64,000 bases of DNA, taken from positions 868,001 through 932,000 of the forward strand of contig VAXW01000005.1 of assembly GCA_005884115.1 (NCBI GenBank), given 5' to 3'. This document shows positions 8,442 to 16,157 of the stretch, one piece after another. The DNA comes from Actinomycetota bacterium (GTDB taxonomy: Bacteria > Actinomycetota > Thermoleophilia > Solirubrobacterales > Solirubrobacteraceae). The translations under genes and the position numbers were made by a program. The notes under the pieces are model-generated. The model did no database searches and was not told the origin of the DNA. It saw only the letters and a program-made list of their open reading frames with translations. Each line of letters begins with the position of its first letter. The stretch's first letter is position 1.

Positions 8442-9011
8442 TCATGGCTCGAGCTCGCGCCGTAGGCTGCTTCTGGCCATCGGGATCCGCTGCAGCCGCT
8501 GCGCCAGGTCGGTGTAGTCGCAGACGAGCGCCTTCAGCGCCGCGTAGCCGTCCTTCTCGAGCCCACGGTCGACGAGGTAGGAGCGCCCGGAGCCATTCGC
8601 CGGCCGGTCGGTGATCGTCACGCAGCCGGCGATCCGCTGTCCGTAGAGCACGCGCCGCTCGCCCTCGACCTCGTAACGCGCGAGCTCGGTCAGCTCACCC
8701 GCGCGTCGCCGTGCAGCGGTGCGCACGATCGCGGCATGGTCGGAGCGCCACCGTGCCTGCGACCCGAAGCCGGATACCTCGCTCGGGTGCAGCGCTGTGG
8801 CGTACGGCCGCTCGCGAGGGTCGGCCTCCCAGGGAGCTTCGACGTGCCTTCCGCGAGTCGCCTCGAGCACCTTCAGCCGGTCGATTTCCAGGCTCGCCAG
8901 CCCACGCGTCCGCGGGAGGGTGAAGCTGGTCCCGGTCTGCAGCGCGAGGCTCTTCAGATATGCGAGCTGCTCCGGGGTGGCGGGCCTGCTGCTTGACGTG
9001 CGCCTGGTCAT
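8442..9011 (-). CDS. hypothetical protein, first gene of the mobile-element operon
   Basis: A 189-residue protein whose ATG at 9011 has a strong AGGAGG site. The N-terminus carries the short motif SRPATPEQLAYLKSLALQTG followed by PRTRGLASLEIDRL, a helical module seen at the ends of many actinobacterial mobile-element proteins. The middle has RYEVEGERRVLYGQRIAG and a CVTITDRPANGSGRSYLVD stretch, and the C-terminus has GYAALKALVCDYTDLAQRLQ. The role is not known. Being first in the operon, it directly follows the inverted-repeat-rich segment 9053-9641. Confidence 0.65.
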   Translation of the reverse strand: MTRRTSSSRPATPEQLAYLKSLALQTGTSFTLPRTRGLASLEIDRLKVLEATRGRHVEAPWEADPRERPYATALHPSEVSGFGSQARWRSDHAAIVRTAARRRAGELTELARYEVEGERRVLYGQRIAGCVTITDRPANGSGRSYLVDRGLEKDGYAALKALVCDYTDLAQRLQRIPMARSSLRRELEP

Positions 9012-9052
9012 CGGCGTCCTCCTGAGATCGGGGTCGAGCACGCCCGGGCCAA

Positions 9053-9144
9053 GGCAGGCCGGAGCGGCGAGTCAAGCCCTGTCCCGTCAGGGATCGCCGT
9101 AGGCGACGCGAAGCGCAGGGCTTGACTCGCCGCTCCGGTCTGCC
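9053..9144. repeat. long inverted repeat, 28-29 bp arms
   Basis: The arm 9059-9081 (ccggagcggcgagtcaagcc plus ctg) is perfectly complementary to 9116-9138, and with one mismatch the pairing extends out to 9053 and 9144. The loop is 34 bases. It lies 40 bases upstream of the start of the leftward operon, so it could act as a leader structure, an operator or part of an origin. Confidence 0.8.
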
Positions 9145-9494
9145 CACCCGAAGAGGGCGCGCTCGATCCCGATCGGAGGACGATTTGCCGAGCGCATACG
9201 GAGGTCTCCTGGAGAAGCTCGCGCACCCCGGCTCCGGTGCGACAGGCTCTCTGCGATCAGCCATGCGGCCTGCGTCGCCAGCTTCCTGCCGGCATCCCCG
9301 ACCAGCTAGCTCAAGTCTTCTTCCGTGCCGCACCCTGTCGGCCACCAGCGGTCTTCCCGATCCCTGGAAGCTTGTGAGGTGGGTTGCTCGCTGAAGCTAG
9401 GTGGCCTTGATGTGGTGAATGCTTGCTGCTGCCCTCTCGCTCCCGGTTACTGCTCTGCGCCTGGCCTTACCGACAACATCTGTGATGTTGGGGT

Positions 9495-9551
9495 CGAGGA
9501 AGGGGGTCCCCGGGTCGAAGCGAAGCGGAGAGGCGGGGACCCCCTTCCTCG
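9495..9551. repeat. perfect inverted repeat, 17 bp arms
   Basis: The left arm cgaggaagggggtcccc at 9495-9511 pairs perfectly with 9535-9551; the loop is 23 bases. There is no run of T on either side, so a simple intrinsic terminator is less likely than a structured origin or recognition element. Confidence 0.8.
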
Positions 9552-9594
9552 GGCCAGGTGCAGAGCCAAACCTCGGGAGCGAGCGGGCAGCAGC

Positions 9595-9641
9595 GTGTTC
9601 GTTTGGGCATTCGGCCTATAGACGAATACCCAAACGAACAC
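9595..9641. repeat. inverted repeat, 19 bp arms
   Basis: The left arm gtgttcgtttgggcattcg at 9595-9613 pairs with 9623-9641 with a single mismatch; the loop is nine bases. The arms are less GC-rich than the surroundings, unlike normal structure in GC-rich DNA. Confidence 0.8.
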
Positions 9642-9846
9642 CCGAGGTGAACGCGGAGGAGCCTGGGATGTTGCAGTCATAGCGCCAGCACCGACGGTCC
9701 TGCATCCGAGCTGGGCGCAACCGCCTATCGGCGTAGTCCGCCCGGCGCCAGGTGCTACTAGGCACGGCGACCGCGCGCTCCAGGCAGGATCAGCCGCCAC
9801 CCCAACCACCTGGTGCGCTACCGGTGCGTCTGCGCCCCCGGCTTGA

Positions 9847-12828
9847 ATGTCCGCGATGTTCGACAGTCCGCGGCTCCCTGCCAAGCTCTGGCCGCACCAG
9901 CGCCAAGCGGTGCTGACGATAAACGGCTACCTGCAGAGCGGCGGCAATCATGGTCGCTCCGCGCTGATCACGATGCCGACCGGAACTGGCAAGTCCGGCG
10001 TGATCGCCTGCGCGGTGACGCTCCTCCCCGGACTCGCAGGCCACAGGCTGGTTCTGACACCGTGGGACGCGCTGGTGCGCCAGCTGATCGGTGACATCGA
10101 GCAGCGCTTCTGGTCGCAGGCCGGCACGGCTTTGCCGAAACCGCTGCCTGTGGTCACGCGCCTCCCGCCCTCGGGACGGATTGAAGAGATCCTCGAGGCG
10201 GCTCAACCGACCGTGTATGTCGCGACGATCGCTGCCGTCCAAACGCTCGTCGCCCGCCGGGGGGATCTGGCCTCCCTGTTCGAGGCATTCGATGTCGTGC
10301 TCGTAGACGAGGGTCACTACGAGCCGGCGCATCGCTGGTCGCGGGCGATCCGCGAGCTCGACCGTCCCACGGTGCTTCTGAGCGCGACCCCGTATCGCAA
10401 CGACGAGAAGTTCTTCCTGATCGGCGACTGGCGCTTTCGCTTCACCCACCACGAGGCCGTGCAGCGACGGTTCCTGCGCACGCCGGTGTTCCGCACTATC
10501 GCCGGTGGGCATCCGGAGACCTTCGCACGCGAGCTGGTGGAGCTGGTGGAGGACGTTTTTCCCGGCGAGGCGCCGCGGACCGTGGTCCGCTGTGCCGACG
10601 CGGACTCGATCACGCAGCTGGTGGCGGCCTTCGGTGTGCTCGGGCGCTCCGCGATCGGCATCCACCACACCTTCGAGGCTGGCGAGCATTCACTGCGCCG
10701 TCGGGTCCCGGCCCCCGATCAGGTCGACGCTCAGTTCTGGGTTCACCAGAACAAGCTGATCGAGGGGATCGACGACTCGAGCTTCAGGGCGCTCGCGTTC
10801 TACGACGCCCTGCGCAACGATCGCGCCGTCGTGCAGCAAATCGGCCGGGTGCTGCGCAACCCGGGCCGCACGGCGGATGCGGTGGCGCTGGTGGTGGGCG
10901 CGGGGGACCGTGATCCCGAACGGACCTGGGATGCGTACCTCGAGTTCGACGGCCAACAGGAGCTGCAGGCTGTCGCGAGTGTGCCTCAGCTCGCGAACAG
11001 GATCATTGAAGCCCAGCCGAGCGCGTTCTACTACGACCGCGCCTACCGCACGATGCTCGACCTCGACGACTCGCAGGGGTGGAGGACGTTCGCGTTCCCG
11101 CTTCGCGCCCGGGTGTTCTGGGCCCCAGCGGGGGGCACGATGCCGAGCCTCACGCAGATCGCTGGCGCGATCGGGGAGGAGTGGTACGAAAAGGATCGGG
11201 TCGTGTTCGGAGCCCAACAGCCCGACCGCGACACGGTCGTCGTGCCCTATATCGTGGCCGAGAACTCTGCGCTGCTGCGCAGCGCGGCCTTCATCGAGAC
11301 GAGCTTCGGTTACACCGTCGCGAGCATCCGCCGCCAGTTGCTGTTTCTGTATGACGCGAGGGGGAGCGTGCCGCAGCTCGTTCGCGACCGGTTGCTACCG
11401 GTGCCGCCCGGGGAGCTGAGCGCGCTGTTCGCCGAGGGCGCCTCGAGCCTCACGACGGTCGCGTTGTCGAACACCGACATAGGTCGCCATGCGCCGAGGA
11501 CCCGCCAGACGCGCGCAGCGGCGATCGACGATCTCGGCCCGGACCTCACGGACTTCGCGTACGTGTGCACGACCGCGGAAGGGCACTGTGAGGTCGAAAG
11601 CGAGCCGTTCCGGCGCTATCTAGGGCTGAGCCGCTCGCGCGTCGTCGACCATCGGCCCGGCGAGCGGGACTTCCAGACGTTCAGTGCTTGGCTTGACGAG
11701 CTGGCCGGCGCTCTGCGCGACCGCGCCCGACGCGCGACCACTACGTTCTCGCGCTATGCACGGGAGGTGCCACCGCCGGAGGACCCGGAGCCGGTTCACG
11801 TGCTGCTGGACGTCGATGTGGCCGAGTTCGTCCGTCACACCGACACCGGCGAGGTCCCGTTGCGGCTGCAGGATACTGCCTACGCGGTGACCGACGGCAC
11901 GTTCGAGATCATCGCGAATGACGACGTCTATCCGGCGAGCCTGACGTGGGAGGCAACGCCGGGCCGCTACCAGCTGTGCTCGCCGGCGCTCTCCGCCAAT
12001 GCGTTTCACGAGCGGGACGGTGACGGACGCGAGCTGCTGAGCGCAATCAACCAGACGCAGGCGCTGCGGATCGTCCCGGCCTCGACCAGGAGCATCTACT
12101 CCCACGGCAGCTTCTATGAGCCCGTCATCCCGGTGCGCCGGCGCGGGGGGTTCCGGTTGCTGGACGTGCTCGTGCCGGTGCCTGAGCTTGCGACCGTGAC
12201 CAGCGAGAAGGGTATCGCTACGCAGCAGAACGACTGGGATCAGGCGAGCGTGTTCGGGCTGATCAGCGCGCTCGGGCCCGGTCCGCGCGCGGCACCTCCG
12301 GCGCTCAGCGGCCTGCTGCCGTCGCTCGACCTGCTGCTGTGTACCGACATGGGCACCGAGATCGCCGACTTCATGGCCACGACGCCCCGCCGCGTCGTGT
12401 TCATGCACGCCAAGGCGTCGTCGACGACGCGGACGATCTCCGCGAGCGCGCTCCACGACGTCGCTGCGCAGGCGATCAAGAACCTCCCCTACCTTCAGCC
12501 GCTATCAGAGGAGCAGCCGAAGGGGAAAAACTGGGCTTCCGCATGGAAACTGCCGGGCACGACCACGACGGTGACGCGCAAGCGGGTCGGCATGCCGACC
12601 GACACGCCGTCGCTGTGGGCACATCTGCGCGCGGTGATCGCCGACCCGCAGGCCGACCGCGAGGTGTGGCTCCTGCTCGGGCGCTCCCTGTCGCTCGCCG
12701 CGCTCGAAGCACAGACGAAAGCGACGAACCCCACGGCCGAGGCGCTGCAGGTGTTCTCGCTGCTGCAGACGACCTGGGGCGCGGTCTGTCAGCTCGGTGC
12801 GCGGCTGCGGATCTTCTGCTCGCCCTGA
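9847..12828 (+). CDS. SF2 helicase with nuclease-like C-terminus, probable defence protein
   Basis: A 993-residue protein with the full superfamily 2 motif set: Walker A MPTGTGKS at 43-50, DEGH at 154-157, SAT at 179-181 and QQIGRVLR at 330-337. This is the layout of type III restriction/UvrB-like translocases. Residues about 340-820 are not recognised. Near the C-terminus, D834 and E838 in TDMGTEIADF followed by VVFMHAK (lysine 856) give a D-E-xK-like spacing that could be a restriction-type nuclease core; this is an inference. It is convergent with the Pycsar operon (26 bases between stops), so it may be a separate defence gene in the same island. No methylase is nearby. Confidence 0.75.
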   Translation: MSAMFDSPRLPAKLWPHQRQAVLTINGYLQSGGNHGRSALITMPTGTGKSGVIACAVTLLPGLAGHRLVLTPWDALVRQLIGDIEQRFWSQAGTALPKPLPVVTRLPPSGRIEEILEAAQPTVYVATIAAVQTLVARRGDLASLFEAFDVVLVDEGHYEPAHRWSRAIRELDRPTVLLSATPYRNDEKFFLIGDWRFRFTHHEAVQRRFLRTPVFRTIAGGHPETFARELVELVEDVFPGEAPRTVVRCADADSITQLVAAFGVLGRSAIGIHHTFEAGEHSLRRRVPAPDQVDAQFWVHQNKLIEGIDDSSFRALAFYDALRNDRAVVQQIGRVLRNPGRTADAVALVVGAGDRDPERTWDAYLEFDGQQELQAVASVPQLANRIIEAQPSAFYYDRAYRTMLDLDDSQGWRTFAFPLRARVFWAPAGGTMPSLTQIAGAIGEEWYEKDRVVFGAQQPDRDTVVVPYIVAENSALLRSAAFIETSFGYTVASIRRQLLFLYDARGSVPQLVRDRLLPVPPGELSALFAEGASSLTTVALSNTDIGRHAPRTRQTRAAAIDDLGPDLTDFAYVCTTAEGHCEVESEPFRRYLGLSRSRVVDHRPGERDFQTFSAWLDELAGALRDRARRATTTFSRYAREVPPPEDPEPVHVLLDVDVAEFVRHTDTGEVPLRLQDTAYAVTDGTFEIIANDDVYPASLTWEATPGRYQLCSPALSANAFHERDGDGRELLSAINQTQALRIVPASTRSIYSHGSFYEPVIPVRRRGGFRLLDVLVPVPELATVTSEKGIATQQNDWDQASVFGLISALGPGPRAAPPALSGLLPSLDLLLCTDMGTEIADFMATTPRRVVFMHAKASSTTRTISASALHDVAAQAIKNLPYLQPLSEEQPKGKNWASAWKLPGTTTTVTRKRVGMPTDTPSLWAHLRAVIADPQADREVWLLLGRSLSLAALEAQTKATNPTAEALQVFSLLQTTWGAVCQLGARLRIFCSP

Positions 12829-12854
12829 CCGGTCTCGCCCTCGGCGGTGGGGGC

Positions 12855-13397
12855 TCAGAACGCGACGTAACTGGCCACCAGCAGGATCGCGCCCAGCGCG
12901 AACGTCCCGAGCGCGCGCTGCAGCCAGGCATGCTTGCGCCACGCGACGCCGCTCGTTATCCACATCTGTTGCGCGAGCTGCGCGCACTCCTCCTCGGCGG
13001 TCATGGTCGAGAGCGCCTCGGCGATCTCATCCGGTGCGCGCCGACGCAGGTCCCCGAAGTACACGAGACCGGGGGCCAGGCCGTTGCGCTGTCGGTGCAG
13101 GCGAGGAAAGATCACCCATAGGCCGCACGCCACCGAGGCCACCAGGAGCCCGACAGTGACGATCGCGCACGCCAGGTGTAGGCCGACCGCGTCGTGCAAT
13201 TCACCGTCGTTGGCGATCAGCGCGTGAAGCGCGGCACCGGCGAGCGCGGTCTGCACGACCAGGCCGATGGAGGCCTTCGCGTCCACACTCGCGGTCCAGC
13301 CCTGGATCGCCTCGTGCGCGCGCCAGCCGAACTCGTTGCCGAGCGGTCGCTCGTCTGCCGGCTGCGCCGGTTCCTTCGCCCGGCGTCTACGCAGCAT
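12855..13397 (-). CDS. pycTM: Pycsar effector, PycTM type
   Basis: A 180-residue protein with membrane segments at about 41-62, 74-98 and 164-180. The family signature of DUF5706/PycTM is visible: an early SVDAKASIGLV helix entry, a central cytosolic part with GLVYFGDLRRR and MTAEEECAQLAQQMWI, and a last hydrophobic helix at the very C-terminus. PycTM effectors sense cCMP or cUMP made by the partner cyclase and damage the membrane, causing abortive infection. It starts 11 bases inside the E2-like gene's end, so it is translationally coupled. Function is inferred from family and operon; the ligand is not predictable here. Confidence 0.8.
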   Translation of the reverse strand: MLRRRRAKEPAQPADERPLGNEFGWRAHEAIQGWTASVDAKASIGLVVQTALAGAALHALIANDGELHDAVGLHLACAIVTVGLLVASVACGLWVIFPRLHRQRNGLAPGLVYFGDLRRRAPDEIAEALSTMTAEEECAQLAQQMWITSGVAWRKHAWLQRALGTFALGAILLVASYVAF

Positions 13398-14079
13398 CGC
13401 GTAGCTGATGTTCGGCAGCGGCGGGGATCCGCTCGCATTTTCTTAGGCGCGCCAGCCACCGCAGCGAGTTGACCTCGGCGCGGTGGCAGCGCGTGTAGGG
13501 GAGGCCGGAGCCGCACGGACAGCTCGCGTTGGCGTGAAGGCGCTGACCGAGCACGAGGGGCCACAGCGCCCTGAAGCTCTCGTTGCTCGACACGCCGAGC
13601 GTCTCGAGCGCATGCTGGGCGTAGGCGGCCGATCCGCCGTGAAGCCAGTCGCGCCCGGGCCAGCGGCCGCCGAGGTCATCGAAGACGAACTGGTCGCGCA
13701 GGAACGCGATTACGCGCAGCACGAGCTCGCCGAACTGCTCGCTCGTGTCGAGCTTCGGCGTATCGACGCGCGCGAGCCACAGGCAGAACTCGTGGTTGTC
13801 CATCAGGTGGCGGTCGTCGTCGGGGCGCCAGCGGCGGGCGCGGTCGAAGAACCTCGGCGGGACCCGCGGGTAACCCTCGTCGAAGACAATTGTGATCTCG
13901 ACCGGCTCGAAGCAGCCGGCGCCGATGTCGATGTCGATTGGGCCTTCGGCGAGCGCGCCGCGCCCGTCCGCCCAGATGTAGTGGCGCATGCGTGGGGCGA
14001 GACCGGCGAGCGTAGAGCGGTCCTCTTCGAAGCGGGTGAGCCGGGACCTAGTGAGCGTATGGGCGAAGCGACCGAACAT
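13387..14079 (-). CDS. E2-like (UBC-fold) protein with C-terminal SEC-C motif
   Basis: A 230-residue protein. Residues about 30-135 fit a ubiquitin-conjugating fold: EPVEITIVFDEGYPRVPPRF is the E2 beta-meander with the conserved YP..PP turn, then DDDRHLMDNHEFCLWL places C99 where E2 enzymes keep the catalytic cysteine. Residues 187-199 (CPCGSGLPYTRCH) are a SEC-C zinc motif. There is no E1 or JAB gene beside it. In short type II CBASS a lone E2 acts on the nucleotidyltransferase, so here it may modify or load the cyclase; that is inference. It overlaps the cyclase's end by 32 bases and the effector's start by 11, forming one translational unit. Confidence 0.7.
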   Translation of the reverse strand: MFGRFAHTLTRSRLTRFEEDRSTLAGLAPRMRHYIWADGRGALAEGPIDIDIGAGCFEPVEITIVFDEGYPRVPPRFFDRARRWRPDDDRHLMDNHEFCLWLARVDTPKLDTSEQFGELVLRVIAFLRDQFVFDDLGGRWPGRDWLHGGSAAYAQHALETLGVSSNESFRALWPLVLGQRLHANASCPCGSGLPYTRCHRAEVNSLRWLARLRKCERIPAAAEHQLRDAA

Positions 14080-15568
14080 GACGGGTGCTCTCGCTGACTG
14101 CCCCCCCGATCGCCAGGCGCCCCGCGGCGTCAGGGGTCAGGGTCCGCTTCGCGTCGGCGCCCAGCGACTCGCGCACGCGGGCGAGCTTCGCTGCCACGAG
14201 GTCCTCGGCCACCCAGCACTTCGCCGTTGGGCTCCACACGTAGAGGTCTTTGACGTCCTCGCCGAGCGCATCATGAGTCGCCTTGTCGATACCGGTCTGC
14301 TTGCCAGGCAGGAGCATCTGGATCCTCTCGGCCTCCGTCGCGCCGGGGCCGAGCACCAGCCCGTTGCGCTTGGCGTACTGGCCGAGGCAGGCGACGACGG
14401 TGCGGCGCGTCGCCACGCCCACGCTGACGTGGAGCTCTCCCGCATGCGGGACCACCTGGGGCAGCGTCACGCCCATGCTGGACTGCATCGCGGCCGCGAT
14501 GTCGGTGGCGCTCTCGGTGATCCGCTCCCGTTCGCCGTTGGGTAGGTGTACGAACCCGATCATGTTGTCGCCTTGGTATTGGACGCGCACGCCGTTGTGG
14601 TCCGTCTTCAACACGTCGCGCAGCTCCTGGCGGATCGCGTCGAGCGTGAGTATCGCCTCGCGCCTGAGCTCGTCGTCCTCGGCCTTCTCGACGTACGCGC
14701 TGAAGCCGTCAATGTCGCTCAGAATGACCGCGGCGGTCACGAGCTTGCTGTCGGAGCGGCTGAGTGCATTCGGGTCGATCGCGGTCGTGGCGCCGCTGAC
14801 CTTGAAGCGCTCACGGGGCCACTTCTCCAGCTCGTCGGCGAGGCGGCTGCGGGACTCCGTCAGTGTCCAGGGGATGCCGTCGCGCTCGAGCGCGGCCTCG
14901 AGCGGGGCGCGCGAGATCCGTACCGACAGCGCGTCCTCGGAGGTCTCCTCGGTCTCGTATTCGACGTCGTCGTCGATGGCGTCCTCGAGGCGGGCCGTGA
15001 CCGTCAGCTGCGCGGTGCCGAGCAGCTTCGCGGGACGGTTGGCGGCGTTGCCGAGGAACAGCAGCTCGCTGTCGCCGCGGACGCCACCGCGGGTCGCGAC
15101 GGTCTGGCCGAGGTCGGCAGCGGCCTTCGCGCTCAGGCGCTCGGCGTCGTCGAATAGCGGGTTGAAAGCCGAGGCGGTCATGGTCGTGATCGCCTTGCAG
15201 AGCAGGAGCGCCTTGCGCGCGATCGCGGCCTCGTCGTCGATCGGACGGTAGATGAGCAGGTGTACGCGCCCACCCTGGAACGCGATGATCGGGATATCGA
15301 AGGCTTTGGCGATCTGCGACACCTCGGTCTGCCAGATCGCGACGCGCTGGATTGCGCTGCGCGCGTGCTCGTCGCTGTCGAGCAGGTGCAAGCCGCCGGT
15401 GCCGGCAACGCTCGCGTACGCGTGGGAGCCCTGGATCAGGCGTCCCTCGCGCAGCGTGACGTTCTCGAGGTTCATCAGGCGCGTCAGCTTGGTGACCGAG
15501 ATCTCGGTGTCGCGGGCTTCCCAGCGCGACTGGATTCGGTCGAGTGACTTCTGCTGGTCCCAGCTCAT
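14048..15568 (-). CDS. pycC: Pycsar pyrimidine cyclase with tandem cyclase-homology regions
   Basis: A 506-residue protein from ATG 15568 behind GAGGAG. The C-terminal part (about 275-430) is a class III nucleotidyl cyclase: ILSDIDGFSAYVE gives metal-binding D285 and D287, VQYQGDNMIGF gives D334, and HVSVGVATRRTVVACLG followed by GLVLGPGATEAERI matches the last strand and helix. Residues about 55-185 repeat the pattern in degenerate form (AFQGGRVHLLIY, ATRGGVRGDSELLFLGNAAN), without the aspartates, so a pseudo-cyclase domain is likely. In a Pycsar operon this enzyme makes cCMP or cUMP on phage attack. Specificity cannot be read without structure. An ordinary adenylate cyclase is less likely given the PycTM partner. 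Confidence 0.8.
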   Translation of the reverse strand: MSWDQQKSLDRIQSRWEARDTEISVTKLTRLMNLENVTLREGRLIQGSHAYASVAGTGGLHLLDSDEHARSAIQRVAIWQTEVSQIAKAFDIPIIAFQGGRVHLLIYRPIDDEAAIARKALLLCKAITTMTASAFNPLFDDAERLSAKAAADLGQTVATRGGVRGDSELLFLGNAANRPAKLLGTAQLTVTARLEDAIDDDVEYETEETSEDALSVRISRAPLEAALERDGIPWTLTESRSRLADELEKWPRERFKVSGATTAIDPNALSRSDSKLVTAAVILSDIDGFSAYVEKAEDDELRREAILTLDAIRQELRDVLKTDHNGVRVQYQGDNMIGFVHLPNGERERITESATDIAAAMQSSMGVTLPQVVPHAGELHVSVGVATRRTVVACLGQYAKRNGLVLGPGATEAERIQMLLPGKQTGIDKATHDALGEDVKDLYVWSPTAKCWVAEDLVAAKLARVRESLGADAKRTLTPDAAGRLAIGGAVSESTRHVRSLRPYAH

Positions 15569-15728
15569 CGGGTTCGCTCCTCGCGGGAAAAATGTGCGGG
15601 CTAGCTGTCGAAGGCGGTCGGAGCACATTAGCACACCGATCGGTGCTCTGAGATACGCAGCCGGGGTGCTCGCTGGTTTACCACCCATCCTGGGTTGACC
15701 GGCCCGGCGGCTATCGTTTGTCTTAGCG
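15569..15728. promoter_or_regulatory. divergent promoter/operator between pycC and the repressor
   Basis: The 160-base gap controls both directions. A perfect 12-base palindrome CACCGATCGGTG lies at 15634-15645, inside a wider inverted pair GAGCAC (15621-15626) and GTGCTC (15643-15648). A second inverted element ACCCA-tcc-TGGGT lies at 15683-15695. These are the obvious candidate sites for the XRE protein encoded at 15729. A possible -10 (tatcgt) ends 11 bases before the repressor's ATG, which would make that transcript nearly leaderless; this is tentative. Confidence 0.5.
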
Positions 15729-16157
15729 ATGGGTTTCGACGCCGCGGTGGTCGGTCACAGGATCAGGGCGGAGCGCGAGAAGGCTGGGCTCTCTCTCGCT
15801 CGGCTCGCCGCCGCCTCGGGCCTGACCAAGGCCTACCTCGTGCGGCTCGAGAATCAGGGCGGCAACCCGTCGATGGAGGTGCTCTTCCAGATCGCGGAGG
15901 CGTTGGACCTGACGATCGCCGATCTGGTGGAGCGCACGCCGATCCGGTTCGTCGGCGACAACGAGGAGGTCTCCACCTCCCTGCGTCAGTTCGCGGACGA
16001 GGAGGGCCTCCCGCTCGCCGACGTGAAGATGCTCGCCTCGATCCGCTGGCGCGGCGAGAGCCCGCCCCAGACCAGTGAGCGCTGGCGCTACGTCTACCAG
16101 TCGCTCGTGATGAGCAGCGAGATCGACCGGGAACGCGCAGATGCCGACACGCCGTGA
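15729..16157 (+). CDS. XRE-family helix-turn-helix repressor
   Basis: A 142-residue protein with an N-terminal XRE/lambda-Cro HTH at about residues 7-60 (IRAEREKAGLSLARLAAASG, then KAYLVRLENQGGNPSMEVL). The C-terminal part (SLRQFADEEGLPLADVKML and following) is a short dimerisation or peptidase-contact region. Its last 17 bases overlap the start of an ImmA/IrrE-type peptidase. The pair resembles CapH/CapP and ImmR/ImmA modules in which the peptidase cleaves the repressor after a damage signal. Placed divergent to the Pycsar operon, it probably represses it. Confidence 0.8.
   Translation: MGFDAAVVGHRIRAEREKAGLSLARLAAASGLTKAYLVRLENQGGNPSMEVLFQIAEALDLTIADLVERTPIRFVGDNEEVSTSLRQFADEEGLPLADVKMLASIRWRGESPPQTSERWRYVYQSLVMSSEIDRERADADTP

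Larger units (their letters stand above)
9012..9846. other. non-coding segment rich in long inverted repeats
   Basis: This 835-base gap separates the leftward accessory operon from the rightward helicase gene. No frame here has plausible coding character. It carries three long inverted repeats (listed separately) and a small AACATC-TGT-GATGTT hairpin near 9474-9488. Such clusters occur at plasmid and conjugative origins, but no relaxase or replication initiator is in the window. Confidence 0.5.

Noticed and set aside
9053..9641. CRISPR-like array
   Set aside because: The repeats are inverted pairs of unrelated sequence without direct repeats or regular spacers.
12855..13397. PycTM-like gene as a plain unknown membrane protein
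   Set aside because: The DUF5706-type layout and its position after a cyclase point to a Pycsar effector, so this reading was preferred.
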